DNA of 64,000 nucleotides from Planctomycetia bacterium (GTDB lineage: Bacteria > Planctomycetota > Planctomycetia > Pirellulales > JACPPG01), in NCBI GenBank assembly GCA_016191115.1, contig JACPPG010000017.1, positions 1 to 64,000 on the forward strand, in the 5' to 3' direction. Below the pieces are notes generated by a model. It was given only the letters and a program-made list of their open reading frames with translations. It did no database searches and was not told the DNA's origin. A program made the translations under genes and the position numbers. Shown here one piece after another: positions 1 through 9,181 of this stretch; the stretch's first letter is position 1; each line of letters starts with the position of its first letter.

Positions 1-209
1 GCCTTGCGATAAGGCGGGATCATACCCGAAGGCGTCGAGGGGGCCGCCTGATTCCGCAAGCCCGCCTGTTCGGCCAATTGCTTGGCCAACGCCAGCAGGG
101 CAAACACGACGGCTTCCTTGCCCTGCGCAAAGATGGCCTCCGCCTGTTCGGCGGTCAGCCGCGGTCCCAAATCCGGCAACGTAGCGACAGACATGCGTTC
201 GGCATCCAT
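1..209 (-). CDS. IS66-family transposase, N-terminal fragment (cut by window edge)
   Basis: Reverse-strand reading from ATG at 209 gives about 69 residues running off the left edge. The text includes LTAEQAEAIFAQGKEAVVF and PSTPSGMIPPYRK. This is the acidic/helical N-terminus followed by the PS-PSG-x-x-P linker typical of IS66 TnpC transposases of planctomycetes. A second in-frame ATG lies at 194. The catalytic DDE domain would lie outside the window, so whether the element is complete cannot be judged. No terminal inverted repeat was identified at its right side. It is missing from the ORF track only because it is short and partial. Confidence 0.7.
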   Translation of the reverse strand, partial: MDAERMSVATLPDLGPRLTAEQAEAIFAQGKEAVVFALLALAKQLAEQAGLRNQAAPSTPSGMIPPYRK

Positions 210-397
210 GCCACTGATCAATGCCCATCGTCATAAAACACCAGCCCAATTTCACCAAGATCAACTTCACACAGCTAAAGAGTTACGGAGATATGAAATC
301 TGAAATCCTCGATTTGAGATGATGCTGATTTGAGATGATTCTGGGATCGCTTCGCCGCAAATTCCCTAACCCCCAACACCCGATCCACAAACCGCTC

Positions 398-1165
398 ATG
401 CGCATCATTCCCGTCGTCGACTTGATGGGTGGCGTTGTCGTGCGGGGGATCGCGGGGCGGCGCAGCGAGTATCGACCGATCCTGAGTCGGCTGTGCCCCT
501 CGGCGGTCCCGGCGGAGGTCGCCCGGGCGCTTGCTGAAACTTTTGATCTGCCGGAGCTGTATGTCGCAGATCTCGATGCGATCGCCGGCGGTCAGCCGGC
601 GTGGCGCGTCTATGAAGAGCTGGCCGCGTGCGGCGCGCAATTGCTCGTCGATGCCGGCTGCGCGAACGTCGGCCGTGCGCGGGCGATGAGCGACTTCCAG
701 CCCTGTGGGCAGCCGCTTTCGGGCGTGATCGCCGGGCTGGAGAGTATCCCTTCGCCCGAAGCGCTGGCCGTGATGGTCGCCGCGGTTGGTCGCGAGCGAC
801 TCGTTTTCAGCCTCGACCTGAAGGATGGACGACCGCTCGCGGCCGCCGGCGCGTGGCGCGATTGCCGAGCGGACGAGATTGCCCAGGGAGCCTACGATAC
901 AGGTATCCGTCGGATGATCGTCCTGGACCTGGCGGACGTGGGCACGGGTGGCGGCGTCGGCCCGTTGGAACTCTGTCGGCGGCTGCGTGACAGGCTACCG
1001 GACTGCGAGCTGGTGGCCGGGGGTGGCATTCGCGGCCGTGCCGATCTCGAAGCGCTCGCCGCCGCCGGCTGCGACGCGGCGCTCGTTGCCTCGGCCCTGC
1101 ACGATGGGCGATTGACGCCGCAAGACATTGCCGCGCTTACAAGCGTTGCAGGACCTCCGGGATAA
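398..1165 (+). CDS. HisA/HisF-related TIM-barrel protein
   Basis: The 255-residue protein begins MRIIPVVDLMGG, which resembles the first strand and catalytic Asp of HisA. It continues with LYVADLDAI, VFSLDLKDG, VLDLADVGTGGGVG and a C-terminal ELVAGGGIRG phosphate-binding loop. This half-barrel repetition is that of the HisA/HisF family. The second HisA motif (normally T-D-I-x-x-D-G) is altered to LDLADVG, and no his genes are nearby. It may therefore belong to the HisA-like group seen outside histidine biosynthesis, for example in methanopterin-linked C1 gene sets of planctomycetes; that is inference. The start at 398 is preferred over the ORF-track start at 335, whose extra residues look like translated intergenic DNA. 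Its TAA stop lies inside a hairpin loop. Confidence 0.8.
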   Translation: MRIIPVVDLMGGVVVRGIAGRRSEYRPILSRLCPSAVPAEVARALAETFDLPELYVADLDAIAGGQPAWRVYEELAACGAQLLVDAGCANVGRARAMSDFQPCGQPLSGVIAGLESIPSPEALAVMVAAVGRERLVFSLDLKDGRPLAAAGAWRDCRADEIAQGAYDTGIRRMIVLDLADVGTGGGVGPLELCRRLRDRLPDCELVAGGGIRGRADLEALAAAGCDAALVASALHDGRLTPQDIAALTSVAGPPG

Positions 1166-1174
1166 ACCCGGAGG
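1154..1174 (+). repeat. Short hairpin repeat CCTCCGGG-N5-CCCGGAGG, copy 1
   Basis: A perfect 8-bp inverted repeat with the five-base loop ATAAA. The TAA within the loop is the stop codon of the HisA-like gene. Similar hairpins recur at 8108-8128 (arms CCTACGGG) and 15136-15156. There is no T-run, so a classical intrinsic terminator is unlikely. Confidence 0.8.
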
Positions 1175-1212
1175 CTCGCTGCCGCGATTGAAGCGGACTT
1201 GCCGACCTCTAT

Positions 1213-1998
1213 CTACGGCCATTTCGGCGGACGTTTTTCCAGAAACGCCGCCAGGCCCTCGGCCGCGGCCTCGGTCGTGCGCGACGTGGCGCTGACGGCC
1301 GCCCCGGCGACGAGCATCGTCGAAAGCTGCTCGCCGATCGTCTCGTTCAGCATGCGCTTCGTGAGCGAGAGTGCCTCGGGCGCGCAGTGGGCGCACTCGG
1401 CGGCCGTGTCGGTGGCCTGCGGCCAGAGATGGTCGGCGTCGACCAGTCGGTGGAACACGCCGATGCGAAAGGCCTCCTGGGCGTCGATCAGGCCGCCGGT
1501 CAAGAGCAACCGCGCCGCGTGCCCCGCCCCGATGCGAAAGACCAATAGCGGCGCGACCAGCCCGGCCACGATGCCGCGACGGGCCTCGGGGAAGCCGAAC
1601 TGCGCGTTATTCGCTGCGAGAACAATGTCGCACGCAAGCGCGAGCCCCGCTCCGCCCGCCACGGCCGGCCCGTTCACCGCGGCGATCAATGGCTTCGGAA
1701 AGCGCAGCATGGACTCCAAGAGATCGAGATACTGCACGGAATCCTCGTGCCACTGCGCACGGGGATCATCCATCTTGGTCGTGGCGTGCATCTCGTCCAG
1801 GTCCATGCCGGCGCAAAACGCGGATCCCGCGCCCGTCAACACCACGGCACGCACGCGCCGCTCCAGGTGCAAATCGCCGATGGCTTCGACCAGCGACCGC
1901 ATCAGCTCGCGCGACAGCGCATTGCGCCGCTCGGGCCGATTGAGAATGATCGTGCCCGTGTGCTCGTGAACGTTGATTCGCACGAGTGGCTGGGTCAT
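1213..1998 (-). CDS. Enoyl-CoA hydratase/isomerase family protein (methylglutaconyl-CoA hydratase-like)
   Basis: The 261-residue crotonase-fold protein starts MTQPLVRINV at the ATG at 1998; the ORF-track start at 2010 is a TTG. Visible crotonase signatures are RPERRNALSRELM, the oxyanion-hole segment GAGSAFCAGMDL, and FPKPLIAAVNGPAVAGGAGLALACD with the second oxyanion glycine. The acid/base region FGFPEARRGIVAG follows. It lies downstream of the acyl-CoA carboxylase on the same strand. That pairing is the order of leucine catabolism (3-methylcrotonyl-CoA carboxylase, then methylglutaconyl-CoA hydratase). Substrate specificity is inferred from context only. Confidence 0.85.
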   Translation of the reverse strand: MTQPLVRINVHEHTGTIILNRPERRNALSRELMRSLVEAIGDLHLERRVRAVVLTGAGSAFCAGMDLDEMHATTKMDDPRAQWHEDSVQYLDLLESMLRFPKPLIAAVNGPAVAGGAGLALACDIVLAANNAQFGFPEARRGIVAGLVAPLLVFRIGAGHAARLLLTGGLIDAQEAFRIGVFHRLVDADHLWPQATDTAAECAHCAPEALSLTKRMLNETIGEQLSTMLVAGAAVSATSRTTEAAAEGLAAFLEKRPPKWP

Positions 1999-2024
1999 GT
2001 TCGCACGCAAATGCGCCGAAGGGA

Positions 2025-2213
2025 CTCACCACGGAGGAGAAGAATGTCGAATATCTAAATTCAAATGTCTAAAGAAATCCGAAGTCCGAAGGTCGAATGA
2101 CGAAACCGAGACTCTGCTTCGGCCATTTCGTCATTCGGTCATTCGTGCTTCTTTAGACATTTGAATTTAGATATTCGACATTCTTCTCCGTGCTTCCGTG
2201 TCTCCGTGGTGAG
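2025..2213. repeat. Long inverted-repeat element (CACCACGGAGG type)
   Basis: The left arm runs from CTCACCACGGAGG (2025) to CTAAAGAA (2074). It is mirrored by a right arm from TTCTTTAGAC (2149) to CTCCGTGGTGAG (2213). The inner arms pair over about 28 bases around AATATCTAAATTC. A GAATGACGAAA/TTTCGTCATTC inverted repeat sits in the loop. The AT-rich centre contrasts with the GC-rich neighbours. It fills most of the gap between the enoyl-CoA hydratase and carboxylase genes. Diverged relatives of its ends are visible at about 26200-26500 and 53520-53560. Confidence 0.8.
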
Positions 2214-2221
2214 TCTGCTGT

Positions 2222-3856
2222 TTACACCTGATAGACGCCCACGCGGAACGGTTCGTCGCTGGCATGGCGGGTGGCGATTTCCAGCGCCGTCACGAGCTCG
2301 TCGCGGGTCTGTGCCGGGTCGATGATCCGATCGACCCAGCCGCGGGCCGCGCCGTAGCGGGCGTCCATCTGCCGATCGTAGTCTCCCTTCACCTTGTCGC
2401 GCAGCAGGGCCAGCTCCTCGGCGTCGACGGCGTGCCCCTGCCGTTCGTAGCTTTTTACCATCACGTCCAGAAGCGTGGCGGTGGCCTGCTCGCCCCCCAT
2501 CACGGCGCAGCGCGATGAAGGCCAGGCGAAGATCAGCCGCGGGTCGAACGCCTTGCCGCACATGGCGTAGTTGCCGGCTCCGTACGAGCCGCCGACCAAC
2601 ACCGTGAGCTTCGGCACGCGGCTATTGGCGATGGCGTTCACCAGCTTGGCGCCGGCCTTGATGATCCCCTCGCGTTCGCTGTCGCGGCCGACCATGAATC
2701 CGTTGACGTCCTGAAAAAACAGGATGGGCAGCCAATCCTGGTTGCAATTCATTACGAACCGCGCGGCCTTGTCCGCGCTGTCGACATAGAGCACGCCGCC
2801 GAATTGGATCGGTCCGTCGGCCGGCCGCACCTGGTGATGCTGGTTGGCGACGATGCCCACGGGAAATCCACCCAGCCGCGCGGTCCCGCAGACGAGCGTC
2901 TGGCCGTACTCGGCCTTGTACTCGTCGAACGTATCGGCATCGACGATGCACGACAGCACATCACGGACCTCATAGTCGCGGCGGGAGTTCGGGCTTACCA
3001 AATCGTAGATGTCCTCCGGCCGCCGCGCAGGGGGAAGCGCTTCGTACCGCGTGAACGGCGCGGGCGGAACGGCGGCGTCCGGCCCCACCGCGGACACCAA
3101 CCGCCGCAACCGCGCCAGGCACGTCGGGTCGTCGGGGTCGCGATAGTCGATCGTGCCGCTGACTTGCGCGTGCATCTTGGCGCCCCCCAGCTCCTCGCTA
3201 TCCACCGCCTGGCCGATCGCGCTTTTCACCAGCGCCGGCCCGGCCAGATACAAGCCCGATCCTTCAGTCATTAGGAGCTTGTCGCACAAGACGGGCAGAT
3301 ATCCGCCGCCGGCCACGCAATTCCCCATGATGGCTGATATCTGGGCCAACCCGGCCGCGGACATGACGGCGTTATTGCGGAAGATACGGCCGAAATCATC
3401 CTCGTCCGGAAAGACGTCTTCCTGCAGCGGCAAGAACACGCCGGCCGAGTCGACCAGGTACACAAGCGGCAGCCGGTTCTGAAAAGCGATCCGCTGGCAG
3501 CGGAGCACTTTCTTGGTGGTCGCGGGAAAGAACGCGCCGGCTTTGACCGTGGCGTCGTTGGCAATGATCATGTGCCGCCGGCCTTCGATCGTGCCGACAC
3601 CGCACACCACGCCAGCCGCCGGGGCGCCACCCCACTCGGCGTACATCTCCCACGCCGTCCACAGGCCAATCTCGAAGAAGTGGCTGCCCGCGTCGATCAA
3701 CTGCGCGATCCGCTCGCGGGCGGTCAGCCGCCCCTTGGCGTGCTGTCGCTCGATGGCCTTGCGGCCTCCGCCCACCGCGATTTGGGCCTCTTGGGCGCGA
3801 TTCTCCGCCGCAAGCTCAGCGAGGGATTGCGTCGGGACGGTGGTCGTGGGGGGCAT
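2222..3856 (-). CDS. Acyl-CoA carboxylase carboxyltransferase (beta) subunit, methylcrotonyl-CoA carboxylase-like
   Basis: The 544-residue protein begins MPPTTTVPTQ at ATG 3856. The ORF-track extension to 3940 is probably untranslated. It has the two crotonase-like halves of biotin-dependent carboxyltransferases. The N-half reads KAIERQHAKGRLTARERI, YLVDSAGVFLPLQEDVFPD and MGNCVAGGGYLPVLCD. The C-half has QDVNGFMVGRDSE, VGGSYGAGNYAMCGKAFDPR and PSSRCAVMGGEQA. The FPDEDDFGRIFRNNA segment resembles methylcrotonyl-CoA carboxylase rather than propionyl-CoA carboxylase. It would transfer carboxyl from biotin to a branched acyl-CoA in the cytoplasm. The downstream enoyl-CoA hydratase supports leucine breakdown. 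No biotin carboxylase subunit is in the window. Confidence 0.88.
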   Translation of the reverse strand: MPPTTTVPTQSLAELAAENRAQEAQIAVGGGRKAIERQHAKGRLTARERIAQLIDAGSHFFEIGLWTAWEMYAEWGGAPAAGVVCGVGTIEGRRHMIIANDATVKAGAFFPATTKKVLRCQRIAFQNRLPLVYLVDSAGVFLPLQEDVFPDEDDFGRIFRNNAVMSAAGLAQISAIMGNCVAGGGYLPVLCDKLLMTEGSGLYLAGPALVKSAIGQAVDSEELGGAKMHAQVSGTIDYRDPDDPTCLARLRRLVSAVGPDAAVPPAPFTRYEALPPARRPEDIYDLVSPNSRRDYEVRDVLSCIVDADTFDEYKAEYGQTLVCGTARLGGFPVGIVANQHHQVRPADGPIQFGGVLYVDSADKAARFVMNCNQDWLPILFFQDVNGFMVGRDSEREGIIKAGAKLVNAIANSRVPKLTVLVGGSYGAGNYAMCGKAFDPRLIFAWPSSRCAVMGGEQATATLLDVMVKSYERQGHAVDAEELALLRDKVKGDYDRQMDARYGAARGWVDRIIDPAQTRDELVTALEIATRHASDEPFRVGVYQV

Positions 3857-4277
3857 TGGCAGGCGCGAGCGCGGGCTGTCGTGAAACGGTTCGAGTGCAT
3901 CATAGCAGCCACGCTCTTTGGCTGGCGACGGGGCCGGCATATCTACGATGCCGCACTAACCGGGCCACGACGCGCTTGCGAACAATCGCTTCAACCCGAA
4001 GCCGGGCAAAGTGACGCACGCAGAGTGTCCACGTTCCCAAAAGGCAACCGTCCGGCCGCGTGGATTGTTGACGTGGCTCACCATAGGCGGGCTCACATGG
4101 CCACCAATCGCGTCCGTATGTTGGTACGTTACTCACGTCGCCGTAAGGAGTTGCGCTTGTTCACCCGACCCCTCTCTACGGCTTTGGCATATGGCGTGCT
4201 TTCTACCCGACCATCACGTCACTTCGTCCGTCGCGACATTCGCCGCCGCCACCGACTTTCACTCGAAGGAACGCACC
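3857..4277. other. Intergenic region upstream of rpoD and the divergent carboxylase
   Basis: This 421-bp divergent spacer must hold promoters for both rpoD and the carboxylase gene. It contains open frames that extend rpoD upstream (ATG at 4191) and an AAGGAG at about 4145 with no good in-frame start behind it. I found no convincing -35/-10 pair, RNA gene or repeat. Confidence 0.5.
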
Positions 4278-5900
<1,623 letters not shown>

Positions 5901-5902
5901 TG

Positions 5903-6060
5903 GGGGGGCAGGCATCCTGCCCGCCTTCGGATACTAATGATGAATGAGGAATGCGGAATGATGCATGGGCAATCAGCCCCAGCACCCGCGCTCTTCCCAT
6001 TCATCATTCATCATTTCGCATTCATCATTCGCGAAGGCGGGCAGGATGCCCGCCCCCCCC
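5903..6060. repeat. Long hairpin element between convergent genes (family C)
   Basis: Outer arms of about 27 bases: GGGGGGGCAGGCATCCTGCC at the left and its reverse complement, ending GCCCGCCCCCCC, at the right. The inner part has mirrored ATGATGAATG and CATTCATCAT stretches. It fills the whole gap between the stops of rpoD (+) and the acetylesterase (-). It could act as a two-way transcription barrier. A half copy lies at 54607-54633. ATTCATCATT fragments recur at about 33960, 44338 and 53550. Confidence 0.8.
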
Positions 6061-6064
6061 CGCG

Positions 6065-7480
6065 TTACTTCGGCTGCGTGGTCAGTGGGAAGCTGTCGGT
6101 GCGGAATGGCGAGGCGGGCAGGCCGGCGCCGTTCCAGAGGTTCACCACCGGGTAATTCGCCCAGCCGAAGCGGACCGCGACCGGCTTCTCGACCTCGGGG
6201 CTGTCGACCACGATCTTGTCCCCCTGGATCTCGGCCTTGGCGTTGACGAACTTTTGGTCCTCGCCGGCAATCGTGAAGCCCTTGAGCGGTCCATCCTTGG
6301 CCACCAGGCCGCCGCTGGTGTGCTTGAAGCTGAGCACGATCCGCTTGCCGTCGATTTGCTGCTGGTAAAACTCAGGGCCGGAATGCTCGACTTTTTCCCC
6401 GTGCGCGATGGCGCGGGCGGCCAGGGCCAGCCGGGCGCCCACCGGCGCCTTCTTCTTCGGATGGATGTCGGCCTCCTCGCCCACGTCGGTGATCACGGCC
6501 ATGCCGACGTGTGGCAACGTTTGCGTCGCGAGCAATTGCGCTTCGCGCAGCTCGGCCCAGTTGCTGTCCATCGGCTCTTCCTGGATCTTCAAGTAGGGGG
6601 CAAGCTGCACGAGCAGGAACGGAAAGTCGCCTTGGCGCCAGTGGGCCCGCCAGTCCTTGATCATTGCCGGAAAGAGCGTGCGATACTCGTAAGCCTTGCC
6701 CGCGTTTGATTCGCCCTGATACCAAATCGCGCCGCGGATGGCATACGGCAGGAGCGGATGGATCATGGCGTTGTAAAGGCCGCCTGGGCTGTTCGGCTTG
6801 TCGGTGGCGGGAGTGGCGGCGATCGCGGCCAACGACGGCTCGGCGGCCAGGCCCTCGTGGCTGGTCCAGGCCTCGGCCGGCGTGCCGCCGTAGTTGGTGC
6901 TGATCATGCCCACGGGCACCTTGAGCTGCTGCTGGAGGTCGCGGCCGAAGAAGTAGGCCACGGCCGAAAAATCGCCGACGGTCGCCGGCCCGCATTCTTG
7001 CCACGAGGCCTCGACGGTCGCTTGCGGTTCGGGCGTGGCGCGGCGCGGAATGGTGATCAGGTGAATCTGCGGATTGGCCGATTCGGCGATGGTCTTTTCG
7101 GGATCGGCGCTCGCCTTGACCGACCATTGCATGTTCGACTGTCCGCTGGCGATCCACACTTCGCCGACGAGAATGCCAGTCAATTTGACGGTGTTGCCTC
7201 CGGCGATCGTCATGTCGAAAGGCCCGCCGGGCTTGAGCGGCGCAAGGTCGACGCGCCAGCGGCCGTCCTTGGCCGTGGTCGAGAGCTCTTGATTCTGGAA
7301 TTGCACGGTAACCTTCTCTCCGTCGGCCGCCATGCCCCACACCGGCACTTTCATCCCTTGTTGCAGGACGGCGCCGTTGGAGAACAATGCGTGGGGCTGC
7401 ACGCCCGTTGCCGGGCGAATCGCCACCAGAGCGCAGACACTGAAAATCGCAAACCGGCAAAGCGAGCGACGCGTGTTCAT
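6065..7480 (-). CDS. Sialate O-acetylesterase (SGNH hydrolase), exported
   Basis: The 471-residue protein starts MNTRRSLCRF with a hydrophobic signal segment (SVCALVAIRPATG). The start at 7480 has a GGAGCTCTCC upstream; the ORF-track extension is rejected. After an N-terminal beta-sandwich comes VGEVWIASGQSNMQW, the block I Ser motif. GAIWYQGESN is block III. DVGEEADIHPKKK near residue 375 supplies the Asp and His of the triad. This order matches the 9-O-acetylesterase family that removes acetyl groups from sialic acids or plant polysaccharides. In planctomycetes these enzymes are usually exported with sulfatases. The actual substrate is unknown. Confidence 0.88.
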   Translation of the reverse strand: MNTRRSLCRFAIFSVCALVAIRPATGVQPHALFSNGAVLQQGMKVPVWGMAADGEKVTVQFQNQELSTTAKDGRWRVDLAPLKPGGPFDMTIAGGNTVKLTGILVGEVWIASGQSNMQWSVKASADPEKTIAESANPQIHLITIPRRATPEPQATVEASWQECGPATVGDFSAVAYFFGRDLQQQLKVPVGMISTNYGGTPAEAWTSHEGLAAEPSLAAIAATPATDKPNSPGGLYNAMIHPLLPYAIRGAIWYQGESNAGKAYEYRTLFPAMIKDWRAHWRQGDFPFLLVQLAPYLKIQEEPMDSNWAELREAQLLATQTLPHVGMAVITDVGEEADIHPKKKAPVGARLALAARAIAHGEKVEHSGPEFYQQQIDGKRIVLSFKHTSGGLVAKDGPLKGFTIAGEDQKFVNAKAEIQGDKIVVDSPEVEKPVAVRFGWANYPVVNLWNGAGLPASPFRTDSFPLTTQPK

Positions 7481-7622
7481 GGAGAGCTCCGGGAAGATTG
7501 AAACGGTGGGAAGCACAGTTTAGCCGCCGCGGCCACGCGGCGCGGGCGGCGAGTCGGTCCGGGGGGATGCGACGTAGTATAGACACCCGCGCCGCGAAAC
7601 TCACGCATTTCAAGAAGCGAAA

Positions 7623-7763
7623 CAGGGCCATTCTGTTTTTCAAAATGGCGAGGCGGGAAAATGGGACTGGCTCCGAGCATAAACAGCGCAAGTCCTTTCA
7701 GACCAACGTTGCGTCTCGGTGCCTGTCCACTTTCCCGCCGGTGCGCCGCCGGCAAGCTTGAAT
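7623..7763 (+). repeat. Family A palindromic element, copy A1 (3'-truncated)
   Basis: It starts CAGGGCCATTCTG, has the inverted arms GGCGGGAAAATGGGACTGGC...GTCCACTTTCCCGCC, and ends at CAAGCTTGAAT. It lacks the last about 16 bases (CTGTGAACGGCCCTG) of full-length copies. One C is missing from the GTCCC run. It sits just upstream of the DUF4404 gene. Confidence 0.9.
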
Positions 7764-7797
7764 GCCGGGCCGCGCACCCTTCTCGATGCGGAACCAA

Positions 7798-8094
7798 ATG
7801 GCCGACGACCCCCAGGAACTACGAGGCACGCTGGCCAGGCTGCACGAGCAGCTTCGCGCCGCGCCGGATATCAGTGGCGAAACCCGGGAGATGCTCGCGG
7901 GCGTGGTGAACGATATCCACGCGCTACTGGCCAAAGCGGGGCCGGCAGGCGGAATTGCCGGACCAGGGCAGCCGCCGGGAGAATCGATCGTCGCGCGGCT
8001 CTCGACCGCCGAGCGACAATTCGAGGCGACGCACCCCACGCTGGCCGGCATCGTCGGCAGTATCATCGACGCGCTAGGCCGGATGGGGATCTGA
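7798..8094 (+). CDS. DUF4404 family protein
   Basis: A 98-residue mostly helical protein: MADDPQELRGTLARLHEQL at the N-terminus and AERQFEATHPTLAGIVGSIIDALGRMGI at the C-terminus. Both ends match the DUF4404 family as I remember it. It has no signal peptide or membrane segment, so it is probably cytoplasmic. Its role is not known. The start at 7798 was chosen because the conserved region begins there; in-frame ATGs also lie at 7762 and 7786. The family A repeat ends 34 bases upstream, so the promoter may lie in or before that repeat. Confidence 0.72.
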   Translation: MADDPQELRGTLARLHEQLRAAPDISGETREMLAGVVNDIHALLAKAGPAGGIAGPGQPPGESIVARLSTAERQFEATHPTLAGIVGSIIDALGRMGI

Positions 8095-8107
8095 GCCGCG
8101 CCAAAGA

Positions 8108-8128
8108 CCTACGGGGTAAACCCGTAGG
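8108..8128 (+). repeat. Short hairpin repeat, copy 2 (CCTACGGG-N5-CCCGTAGG)
   Basis: A perfect 8-bp inverted repeat with loop GTAAA, followed by GCTCGCG as in copy 1. It lies between the convergent DUF4404 and hypothetical exported genes. Confidence 0.75.
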
Positions 8129-8142
8129 CTCGCGTTACCGCG

Positions 8143-8910
8143 CTACTTCGTGGCGCGTTGGGCCGCGGCCCTTTGCGGTGTGGCCCGTTTGGCCGGCTTC
8201 TTCTTCGCGCTTACGGGGGCGGTCAACGGCTTGGCCAGCGTGATCGCGATCTCTTGACCCAGCACCTGGCCTGGCTGCTGCCCAAAAGGCGGCCGGGCCA
8301 TCTGGCCCTTCACGGTCACCTCGTCGCCGGTCCGCGCCAGCGAGTAATCGTCGACCTCGATCTTGATTTCCGCGCCCTCGGGCAACAGAACTTTCATCGG
8401 CTTGCTGCGCTCCACAACGACTTGCAGCTCATTGTCCTTAACCTGCTTGATCGTCCCGACCACGGTGTACAAGCCGGGCTCATCCTTGGCCTTGCGTTTC
8501 GCGGGCTGTTCCTCCCCTTCGACGCCCGGTTCGGTGTCCGCGTGGATGCCCGGCTCAGCCGTCGGCGAAGGCGTCACGATGCACAACTCGGAAATCTCCG
8601 GCTGAGCGAGCGCGCCCTTGCGATCGAGCTGCGCGCTGAAACGGACCAAAACGCCGGGCTGCAGGCAGCTCTGCTCGGCCTTGCCGGTACACTGCACGGC
8701 CGTGTGTCGGGGGTCGATCTTGACGACGAATGGCTGCCTATCACACGTCAGCGCAATGATGCCCTGGCCGACGTTAGCAACGGTGCCTTTCAAGTCCACG
8801 GGCGTCAAGACAACGGTTTCGTCCTGCCCTCCACCGTATTGGGCTGAAACGTGATTAGGTAAGAGGGCTGCGGCGAGAGCCGCGGCCGCGGCGAGCGTGG
8901 TTCGCTTCAT
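8143..8910 (-). CDS. Hypothetical exported protein with OB-like repeats
   Basis: A 255-residue protein starting MKRTTLAAAAALAAALLPNHVSA, a clear Sec signal peptide ending before QYGGG. Two similar segments (VDLKGTVANVGQGIIALTCDRQPFVVKI and YTVVGTIKQVKDNELQVVVERSKPMKVLL) suggest a duplicated small beta-barrel. A Lys/Ala-rich basic tail (SAKKKPAKRATPQRAAAQRATK) ends the protein. Three Cys in the first domain may form disulfides. I do not recognise the family. Start at 8910 follows the signal peptide. A candidate promoter with a palindromic -35 lies at 8985-9013. Confidence 0.7.
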   Translation of the reverse strand: MKRTTLAAAAALAAALLPNHVSAQYGGGQDETVVLTPVDLKGTVANVGQGIIALTCDRQPFVVKIDPRHTAVQCTGKAEQSCLQPGVLVRFSAQLDRKGALAQPEISELCIVTPSPTAEPGIHADTEPGVEGEEQPAKRKAKDEPGLYTVVGTIKQVKDNELQVVVERSKPMKVLLPEGAEIKIEVDDYSLARTGDEVTVKGQMARPPFGQQPGQVLGQEIAITLAKPLTAPVSAKKKPAKRATPQRAAAQRATK

Positions 8911-8984
8911 GGTTCCGTGCCTCACTTGCCCCCAAAGAAGTCTCGTGTCCCGTGGCGACGCGCGTGCTGTCCCGTCCACGCTCT

Positions 8985-9013
8985 ACCATATCTGTTTGGC
9001 AGTCATCCGCCAA
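8985..9013 (-). promoter_or_regulatory. Candidate sigma-70 promoter for the 8143-8910 gene
   Basis: On the minus strand TTGGCG is followed after 17 bases by TATGGT, about 75 bases upstream of the start codon. The -35 lies in an inverted repeat TTGGC-N8-GCCAA that could be an operator. Seen by eye only. Confidence 0.35.
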
Positions 9014-9181
9014 CTGTTTCTTGGCTAAGCAATGGGGCGCGGCGTCGCGGCAGGCTGGAAGCTCGGCCGCGGACCAGCTCATCCGCCAGACGGGCGCGGT
9101 TGTCAGCGCAGCGCTCGCCAGTAACAATGCCTTGCGAGCGCTGAATTCCCCTGTGTCCCCGGTCCCCAACCAGGCTTTTTG

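Noticed and set aside
1154-1174. CCTCCGGG hairpins as intrinsic terminators
   Set aside because: No T-run follows any of the three copies.
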